From the NCBI RefSeq assembly GCF_001636055.1, contig NZ_CP011789.1, forward strand, positions 372,001 to 436,000: a stretch of 64,000 nucleotides of DNA, read 5' to 3'. Position 1 is the first letter of the stretch. Each line of letters starts with the position of its first letter. Below are positions 58,664 through 64,000 of this stretch, one piece after another. The translations under genes and the position numbers were made by a program. Below the pieces are notes generated by a model. The model saw only the letters and a program-made list of their open reading frames with translations, searched no databases and was not told where the DNA came from. The DNA comes from Pseudomonas putida (GTDB lineage: Bacteria > Pseudomonadota > Gammaproteobacteria > Pseudomonadales > Pseudomonadaceae).

Positions 58664-59767
58664 ATGCGTCCATTCAAGCGTCTGTTAGCCCCGCTCGTTG
58701 CTGCCGGCCTGCTGGCTGGTGGCCTTCAGGTCCATGCCGAACAACGCACCCTGCGGGTGTACAACTGGTTCGACTACATCACTCCGCAGACCCTGGTCGA
58801 CTTCCAGAAGGATGCCCAGGTCAAACTGATCTACGACATCTTCGACACCAACGAAGCACTGGAAGCCAAGCTGCTGACCGGCAACTCCGGCTATGACGTG
58901 GTAGTGCCCTCCAACGTGTTCCTCGCCAAGCAGATCGAGGCAGGGGTCTTCCAACCCCTGGACCGCAGCAAGCTGCCGAACTGGCAGCACCTGGACCCAA
59001 CGCTGATGAAGCTGATCGAGGCCAACGACCCAGGCAACAAGTTCGCCGTGCCCTACATGTACGGCACCATCCTGATCGGCTTCAACCCAGCCAAGGTGAA
59101 GGCCGCGCTGGGTGACAACGCACCGGTGGACAGCTGGGACCTGATCTTCAAGGAAGAGAACATCGCCAAACTCAAGCAGTGCGGCGTGGCGCTGCTTGAT
59201 TCGCCGTCGGAAATCCTGCCGCTGGCCCTGCAGTACCTGGGCCTGTCACCCAACAGCGACAAGCCCGAGGACTACAAGAAGGCCGAGGCGCTGCTGATGA
59301 AGATCCGCCCGCACGTCACCTACTTCCATTCCTCGAAGTACATGGCCGATATCGCCAACGGCGACATCTGCGTGGCAGTGGGCTACTCCGGCAGCTTCTC
59401 GCAGGCCGCCAACCGTGCGCGCGAAGCCAAGAATGGCGTGGTGGTGGACATGCGCCTGCCCAAGGAAGGCGCGCCGATCTGGTTCGACATGCTGGCCATT
59501 CCGAAAAATGCAGCGAACCCGGACGACGCCCACACCTTCATCAACTACCTGCTGCGTCCAGAGGTGATCGCGCCGATCAGCGACTTCGTCGGCTACCCCA
59601 ACCCGAACAAGGACGCGACCGAAAAGGTCAGCCCACAGATTCGCAACAACCCGAACCTGTACCCGACGGCTGAGGCGATGACCACGCTGTATACCCTCAA
59701 GCCGCTGAGCAAAGAAGCCGAACGGGCACGAACCCGGGCCTGGACGCGGATCAAGTCCGGTACCTGA
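58664..59767 (+). CDS. Polyamine-binding periplasmic protein (PotF/SpuD-like)
   Basis: 367 residues; signal peptide (LLAPLVAAGLLAGGLQVHA). RVYNWFDYITPQTLVDFQKD and NSGYDVVVPSNVFLAKQIEA match the PotD/PotF family. Starts 2 nt after the deacetylase stop. No permease or ATPase genes follow, so it must use a transporter encoded elsewhere or serve as a sensor. Confidence 0.9.
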   Translation: MRPFKRLLAPLVAAGLLAGGLQVHAEQRTLRVYNWFDYITPQTLVDFQKDAQVKLIYDIFDTNEALEAKLLTGNSGYDVVVPSNVFLAKQIEAGVFQPLDRSKLPNWQHLDPTLMKLIEANDPGNKFAVPYMYGTILIGFNPAKVKAALGDNAPVDSWDLIFKEENIAKLKQCGVALLDSPSEILPLALQYLGLSPNSDKPEDYKKAEALLMKIRPHVTYFHSSKYMADIANGDICVAVGYSGSFSQAANRAREAKNGVVVDMRLPKEGAPIWFDMLAIPKNAANPDDAHTFINYLLRPEVIAPISDFVGYPNPNKDATEKVSPQIRNNPNLYPTAEAMTTLYTLKPLSKEAERARTRAWTRIKSGT

Positions 59768-59784
59768 GCCGCCTGCTTCGCGCG

Positions 59785-59835
59785 CAAAGCCAGCGCCTAC
59801 AGGCTCTTTAGTAGGAGCTGGCTTGCCCCCGAAAC
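59785..59835. repeat. Degenerate REP pair
   Basis: CAAAGCCAGCGCCTACAGG and GTAGGAGCTGGCTTGCCCC, inverted copies, between convergent genes. Confidence 0.55.
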
Positions 59836-59855
59836 AGACAACGCGATCCAACGCC

Positions 59856-61382
59856 TTATCGCCAAGCCCGGCGCAATCGCATCAACGCCCCGGCAATCTC
59901 CTCCTCGGGCACCGCAGCGAAACCCAGCACCAGCCCTGCCCGCTTATCCACAGGCACCTCGCTGTCTTCCAGCCAGTAAGCACTCAGCGGGTGCACTTCC
60001 ACTCCCACCGCCTCTGCCCTGGCCACCAGCGCTTGCTCCCGCGCGAAGTTATCCACATCCACTTTCACATGCAGCCCCGCGGCCACTTCCGGCATTGCGC
60101 CCAGCCCCGGCACATCCAGCGGCCAGCCGGCCTTGAGCACATTGCGCCGCGCCAGCGCCGCCCGACGCATGCGGCGTATATGCCGCTGGAAGTGCCCCTG
60201 AGCCATGAATTGCGCCATCACGCACTGCGTCCCGACTTCGGAATGCCGCACCGCCAATGCACGCGCCTGGCTGAAGGCCTGCACCAGTCGCGGCGGCAGC
60301 ACCAGGTAACCCAGGCGCAACGCGGGGAAGGCGATCTTGCCGAATGTGCCGACGTAGATCACCCGCTGCTGGCGATCCAGCGCTGCAAGGGGCGCCAGCG
60401 GTGCGCCGCTGTAGCGGTATTCGCCGTCGTAGTCGTCCTCGATGATCCAGCCATCCTGGCGTTCGGCCCAGGCCAGCAACGACAAGCGTCGCGCCAGGCT
60501 CATGGTGACGCCGGTCGGGTATTGGTGCGCAGGCGTCACGTAGGCCAGGCGACAGTCGCGCAACTGGGCGAGCTGCTCGCACACCAGCCCTTCCTCGTCT
60601 ATCGCCACACCGCGCACCTTCGCTCCGGCCAGGGCAAAGGCATGCCCCGCGGCGCGATAGCCCGGGTTTTCCACAGCCACCTCCTCGCCCGGTTGCAGCA
60701 GCAGCTGTGCACAAAGGCTGATGGCCTGCTGTGCACCACTGGTGATCACAATTTGTTCAGCGGTGCACGAAAGCCCTCGCGAGCGACGCATGTAGGCCGC
60801 AATCAGTTCGCGCAGCACAGGCTCCCCGGCCGGGTCGCCGTAACCAAGCAGCGCAGGATCGGGATCACGCCAGAAACCCGCTTGCAGCTTGGCCCAGACG
60901 TCGAACGGGAACAGATCGAACGCGGGAATACCGACCCGAAAAGCCCTCGGAGCCCCGGTTCTAGGCGGTGAAAGATGGTGTGATTTCAAGCGCTCCAAGG
61001 GTGCGCTGGAACGCGTTGAACTGGATAAATCCTCAGTGTCATCGGGTGGAAATGTGGATAACTCTGTTGATAACCCCTGGGATAACCTTGTTGATAACTG
61101 TGTGGACAGTTTTGCCAGCCGACTCACGTAGGTGCCATCCCCGACTCGGCTTTCGATGAAGCCTTCAGCGTACAACTGGTCATAGGCACGCACCACGCTG
61201 TTGCGCGACAGCGCCAGCACCGAAGCCAGGTCACGAGTGGCCGGCAGCCGCGTGCCACTGCTCAGCCGGCCGTCCAAAACCCGCGCGCGCAGTGCCTGGT
61301 AAAGCTGCTGGCTGAGGCCGCGGCGGCGGTCCAGCACGATGCCGGAGGGGTCGAAAGGCAAAACGAGAGGACGCTCACTCAT
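59856..61382 (-). CDS. MocR-type regulator (GntR HTH plus PLP aminotransferase fold)
   Basis: 508 residues. GntR HTH (about 20-88: RLPATRDLASVLALSRNSVV), a linker, then an aminotransferase I-like domain. The PLP Lys lies in VGTFGKIAFPALRLGYLV; IIEDDYDGEYRYSG precedes it. The linker at residues 92-111 (LSTQLSTRLSQGLSTELSTF) is a five-unit repeat coded by a 12-bp tandem with rare TTA codons. Divergent from a PaiB-like gene, the likely target. Confidence 0.9.
   Translation of the reverse strand: MSERPLVLPFDPSGIVLDRRRGLSQQLYQALRARVLDGRLSSGTRLPATRDLASVLALSRNSVVRAYDQLYAEGFIESRVGDGTYVSRLAKLSTQLSTRLSQGLSTELSTFPPDDTEDLSSSTRSSAPLERLKSHHLSPPRTGAPRAFRVGIPAFDLFPFDVWAKLQAGFWRDPDPALLGYGDPAGEPVLRELIAAYMRRSRGLSCTAEQIVITSGAQQAISLCAQLLLQPGEEVAVENPGYRAAGHAFALAGAKVRGVAIDEEGLVCEQLAQLRDCRLAYVTPAHQYPTGVTMSLARRLSLLAWAERQDGWIIEDDYDGEYRYSGAPLAPLAALDRQQRVIYVGTFGKIAFPALRLGYLVLPPRLVQAFSQARALAVRHSEVGTQCVMAQFMAQGHFQRHIRRMRRAALARRNVLKAGWPLDVPGLGAMPEVAAGLHVKVDVDNFAREQALVARAEAVGVEVHPLSAYWLEDSEVPVDKRAGLVLGFAAVPEEEIAGALMRLRRAWR
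59944..59952. promoter_or_regulatory. Perfect DnaA-box 9-mer inside the MocR gene
   Basis: TTATCCACA, inside the coding sequence near the MocR C-terminus. Confidence 0.5.
60049..60057. promoter_or_regulatory. Second perfect DnaA-box 9-mer in the MocR gene
   Basis: TTATCCACA, 105 bp from the first. Codons read Val-Asp-Asn on the minus strand. Confidence 0.5.
61050..61109. repeat. Five 12-bp tandem units with DnaA-box-like sequence in the MocR linker
   Basis: Minus-strand units: TTATCCACATTT, TTATCAACAGAG, TTATCCCAGGGG, TTATCAACAAGG, CTGTCCACACAG. One contains a perfect DnaA box (TGTGGATAA at 61053-61061 on the plus strand); two (61065-61073 and 61089-61097) differ by one base. TTATCCAGT at 61020-61028 adds another. 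Confidence 0.75.
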
Positions 61383-61385
61383 GAC

Positions 61386-61432
61386 ATTGGACCTGTCAAA
61401 TCAGCGGTAAATGGCTCTTACACAGAACCAAT
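61386..61432. promoter_or_regulatory. Inverted repeat between MocR and PaiB-like genes
   Basis: ATTGGACCTGT at 61386-61396 and ACAGAACCAAT at 61422-61432; the second is the reverse complement of the first at 9 of 11 positions. Likely operator for MocR. Confidence 0.5.
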
Positions 61433-61471
61433 AGCCTGCCTAGGATGATGTCATCAAACAAGGACTTCGCC

Positions 61472-62101
61472 ATGTACAACGCCAAGCCTCATCAGGAACA
61501 CGATCTTCAACGTCTGCACCAGCAGATGTTGCAGACGCGCCTGGCCACGCTGGTCAGCCACGGAGAGCACGGCCTGCTGGCGACCCACCTGCCAGTGCTG
61601 GTGGACACCCGCGAAGGCGAGTTCGGTACGGTATACGGCCACCTGGCCCGCGCCAACCACCAGTGGCAGGACCTGGAGCGAGGCGGTGAAGCCCTGCTGG
61701 TTTTCCAGGGCGCCGATGCCTACGTGAGCCCCGGCTACTACCCGAGCAAGCTGGAGAATCCAAAGGTGGTGCCCACGTGGAACTACGTCGCGGTGCATGC
61801 CCACGGCCCGGTCGAGGTCATTCATGACCCGGCGCCCCTGCTGGAGATCGTCAGCCGCCTGACCGACCTGCATGAACAAGGCCGCGCCACCCCCTGGAAG
61901 GTCTCCGACGCCCCCGCCGACTACATCGATGGCATGCTCCGCGCCATCGTCGGCATCCGCCTGCCCATCACCCGCATCCAGGGCGCCCGCAAGCTCAGCC
62001 AGAACCGTAGCGCCGAAGATGTCCAAGGCGTGCGCGAAGGCCTGGCCAACAGCCCCGACCCACTCGACAACCAACTCGCGGCGCAGATGCGTTCGCTCTG
62101 A
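61472..62101 (+). CDS. PaiB-like FMN-binding protein
   Basis: 209 residues from ATG 61472 (AAGGA 7 nt upstream). FMN-binding negative transcriptional regulator family: YVSPGYYPSKLENPKVVPTW and NYVAVHAHGPVEVIHDPAPL. Related in fold to PNP oxidases. It is divergent from the MocR gene and followed by two acetyltransferases. Confidence 0.88.
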   Translation: MYNAKPHQEHDLQRLHQQMLQTRLATLVSHGEHGLLATHLPVLVDTREGEFGTVYGHLARANHQWQDLERGGEALLVFQGADAYVSPGYYPSKLENPKVVPTWNYVAVHAHGPVEVIHDPAPLLEIVSRLTDLHEQGRATPWKVSDAPADYIDGMLRAIVGIRLPITRIQGARKLSQNRSAEDVQGVREGLANSPDPLDNQLAAQMRSL

Positions 62102-62112
62102 AGGAAACCACC

Positions 62113-62559
62113 ATGTCCAACGTCACCTTGCGCCCGGTCACTCTCGAAGACCACGCCGCCTGGCTGCCCCTGTGGCAGGCCTACTTGCGCTTCTACCAGA
62201 CCACCCTCGCCGACGAGGTCACGGCCAATACCTGGCAGCGCCTGCTCGACCCCAGCGAACCCACCCACTCGGCCCTTGCCTGGGTCGATGGCAAGGCGGT
62301 GGGGATGGTCAACTACATCTATCATCGTTCCAACTGGAGCATCGAGAACTCCTGCTACCTGCAAGACCTCTACGTCGACGGCGAGCAGCGCGGCCTGGGT
62401 ATCGGCCGCCAGCTGATCGAACACGTCTACGCCACCGCCAAGACCGCTGGCTGCATCAAGGTGCACTGGCTGACCCACGAGACCAACGCCACGGCCATCA
62501 GTCTGTACGAGCAGGTCGCCGAGCGCCCGGGCTTCATTCAATTTCGCAAAGCACTGTAG
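62113..62559 (+). CDS. GNAT acetyltransferase 1
   Basis: 148 residues. Acetyl-CoA binding segment LQDLYVDGEQRGLGIGRQLIEHVY (R-x-x-G-x-G/A loop), then KVHWLTHETNATAISLYEQV. Substrate unknown. 11 bp after the PaiB-like gene. Confidence 0.88.
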   Translation: MSNVTLRPVTLEDHAAWLPLWQAYLRFYQTTLADEVTANTWQRLLDPSEPTHSALAWVDGKAVGMVNYIYHRSNWSIENSCYLQDLYVDGEQRGLGIGRQLIEHVYATAKTAGCIKVHWLTHETNATAISLYEQVAERPGFIQFRKAL

Positions 62560-62566
62560 GCCGACC

Positions 62567-63232
62567 ATGACCCTGAACTGGAAACCCGCTGCGACACCGG
62601 ACGCCTCCCCCCTCGATGGCCGCTTCATCCGCCTGGAGAAACTCGACCCGGCGCGCCATAGCGACGACCTGTGGGAAGTCCTGCAAGGCCCGGGATCGGA
62701 CCCGGTGCTGTGGAACTACCTGCCCTACGGCCCGTTCGCCGAACGCGCCGACTTCGACTGCTGGCTGCAAGGCAACGCAGCGGGCCGCGATCCGCTGTTC
62801 TATAGCGTCATCGACAAACACAACGGGCAGGTGCAGGGCATCCTCAGCTACATGTCGATCGTCCCCGAGCAGGGGCGCTTCGAGATCGGCCACATCGCCT
62901 TTGGCGCGGCCATGCAGCGCACGCCCAAGGGTACCGAGGCGGTCTACCTGTTGAGCAAGCTCGGTTTCGAGCTGGGCAATCGACGCCTGGAGTGGAAATG
63001 CAACGATGCCAACGCCCGCTCCAAGCGCGCGGCGCTGCGCTTCGGTTTTGTCTTCGAAGGCGTGTTCCGCCAGCACATGGTGGTGAAGGACCAGAACCGC
63101 GACACCGCCTGGTATTCGATCACCGACGGGGAGTGGCCAGCAGTGGCGGCGGGGTTCGAGCGCTGGTTGAGCGTGGAGAACCAGCGGCCTGAAGGTCAGG
63201 TGAAAACCCTGGAAGCGTGTCGCCTGGCCTGA
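62567..63232 (+). CDS. GNAT acetyltransferase 2 (RimJ/RimL-like)
   Basis: 221 residues. RFEIGHIAFGAAMQRTPKGT and EWKCNDANARSKRAALRFGF match the RimL-like subgroup. 7 bp after the first GNAT gene. Substrate unknown. Confidence 0.88.
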   Translation: MTLNWKPAATPDASPLDGRFIRLEKLDPARHSDDLWEVLQGPGSDPVLWNYLPYGPFAERADFDCWLQGNAAGRDPLFYSVIDKHNGQVQGILSYMSIVPEQGRFEIGHIAFGAAMQRTPKGTEAVYLLSKLGFELGNRRLEWKCNDANARSKRAALRFGFVFEGVFRQHMVVKDQNRDTAWYSITDGEWPAVAAGFERWLSVENQRPEGQVKTLEACRLA

Positions 63233-63234
63233 CG

Positions 63235-63305
63235 CAATCGCGGGGCAAGCCCGCTCCCACCGGTACCCCGCCAGTTTCAGAACCAGCGGGGTGCCCCGCG
63301 ATCGG
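63235..63305. repeat. REP element pair after the GNAT genes
   Basis: CAATCGCGGGGCAAGCCCGC and, about 50 bp later, GCGGGGTGCCCCGCGATCGG; the CCGGTACCCCGC and AGCGGGGTGCC arms between them can pair. Confidence 0.7.
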
Positions 63306-63321
63306 GCCTTGAACCCAACAT

Positions 63322-63346
63322 AAAAAAAGGGGAGCAACCGCTCCCC
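63322..63346 (-). terminator. Intrinsic terminator of the carboxylase subunit gene
   Basis: GGGGAGC-AACC-GCTCCCC; on the minus strand the stem is followed by seven T. Confidence 0.9.
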
Positions 63347-63380
63347 ATGAGCTAAACCGCTTGTATTCGAAGGCTGTCGA

Positions 63381-64000
63381 TCAGCCTTCGATCTCGATCA
63401 GGATCTCGCCCGGGGTCACCCGGTCGCCCTTGGCTACGTGGATGGCAACGACCTTGCCGGCGATGGCCGCCTGCACCTCGGTCTCCATCTTCATGGCTTC
63501 GGTAATCAGCACTGCCTGCCCGGCCTTGACCACATCGCCCTCCTTGACCAGTACATCGACGATGTTGCCCGGCATGGTGGTGCTGACGTGACCCGGCGCG
63601 CTGGCCTGCTTGCGCTTGCTGCTGCCGCCGCCGACGAAATCGTTGAGCGGCTCGAACACCACTTCTTCCGGCATGCCGTCGATGGACAGGTAGAAGTGAC
63701 GCTTGCCTTCGGCCTTGACGCCCACGCCGGTGATGTCGACGCGGTAGGTCTCGCCGTGCACGTCGATGACGAACTCGGTCGGTACACCCTCACCGCCCAC
63801 GGAGGCTGCAGCACCGGCTTCCGGGATCGGCAGCAGGACTTCGGGCTTGAGGGTTCCGGCTTCACGCTCTTCGAGGAACTTGCGCCCGATGTCCGGGAAC
63901 ATGGCGAAGGTCAGCACGTCTTCCTCGCTGTGCGCCAGGCTGCCGATTTCGGCGCGCAGCTTGGCCATTTCCGGCTTGAGCAGGTCGGCCGGGCGCACAT
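63381..64000 (-). CDS. oadA: Biotin-dependent carboxylase/decarboxylase alpha subunit, N-terminus cut by window edge
   Basis: At least 206 residues; the start is beyond the right edge. The C-terminal end holds a biotinyl domain with ITEAMKMETEVQAAIAG (biotinylated Lys), preceded by an Ala-rich linker and a PYC_OADA-type region. It fits the B subunit of a two-part pyruvate carboxylase or the alpha subunit of oxaloacetate decarboxylase; the symbol is provisional. Confidence 0.85.
   Translation of the reverse strand, partial: VRPADLLKPEMAKLRAEIGSLAHSEEDVLTFAMFPDIGRKFLEEREAGTLKPEVLLPIPEAGAAASVGGEGVPTEFVIDVHGETYRVDITGVGVKAEGKRHFYLSIDGMPEEVVFEPLNDFVGGGSSKRKQASAPGHVSTTMPGNIVDVLVKEGDVVKAGQAVLITEAMKMETEVQAAIAGKVVAIHVAKGDRVTPGEILIEIEG

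Noticed and set aside
59856..61382. Reading the DnaA boxes as the chromosomal replication origin
   Set aside because: No dnaA, dnaN, recF, gyrB, rpmH or parAB genes nearby, and the boxes lie inside a coding sequence. A secondary site is more likely.

Overview
The window looks like a chromosomal stretch of a fluorescent pseudomonad of the Pseudomonas putida group. The grounds are the gene content (gcdH/gcdR, split pntAA-pntAB-pntB, an enlarged PstC/PstA, a rph-yicC-gmk ... rpoZ-spoT core), the high GC content, and many copies of a REP palindrome with the core GCGGG-CAA-GCCCGC. It is ordinary core chromosome: no insertion sequence, prophage, integrase, rRNA, tRNA or CRISPR array was seen. Both edges cut genes (gcdH on the left, the biotinylated carboxylase subunit on the right).

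Layout. 1-7.1 kb: glutaryl-CoA dehydrogenase with its divergent LysR regulator, the NAD(P) transhydrogenase operon and a CoA-transferase. 7.1-11.1 kb: a REP cluster, a dense array of ACAGT/ACTGT half-sites, a DUF1127 protein, and an operon of three small secreted DUF2388 paralogues ending in a large DUF4105 protein with an HELTH motif. 11.1-22.8 kb: DUF4870, rph, yicC and gmk, then a gamma-glutamyl-polyamine block (permease, class I amidotransferase hydrolase, glutamine synthetase-like ligase, LysR), then rpoZ-spoT-ridA and a lipoprotein. 22.8-34.8 kb: SDR-like protein, exbB-exbD-tonB, oxyR-recG, a YbaK-HDOD protein, HU, rubredoxin and its reductase, ubiC-ubiA. 34.8-48 kb: phosphate control (phoB-phoR and pstSCAB-phoU) with Pho boxes at phoB and pstS, with a CBS/CorC protein, an M23 peptidase and a response regulator in between. 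48-56.4 kb: MFS transporter, thioesterase, mutarotase, purE-purK, a LysR and aspA. 56.4-64 kb: AraC regulator, acetylpolyamine amidohydrolase-like deacetylase with a polyamine-binding protein, a MocR regulator divergent from a PaiB-like protein and two acetyltransferases, and the carboxylase subunit.

The genes fall into working groups: redox and acyl-CoA metabolism; stringent response (RpoZ, SpoT); TonB energy transduction beside the OxyR oxidative response; phosphate sensing and uptake; and two separated polyamine blocks (glutamylation at 14-19 kb, deacetylation and binding at 57.6-59.8 kb).

The most unusual signals are: (1) a MocR gene whose linker is encoded by five tandem 12-bp units resembling DnaA boxes, using four rare TTA codons, with two more perfect DnaA-box 9-mers in the same gene; (2) ten ACAGT/ACTGT half-sites in about 200 bp before the DUF1127 gene, recurring before the DUF2388-DUF4105 operon; (3) an intrinsic terminator inside a 30-codon leader ORF that overlaps the purE start; (4) the DUF2388 x3-DUF4105 operon itself. 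All functional statements are from reading the sequence and family knowledge; no database search was run.
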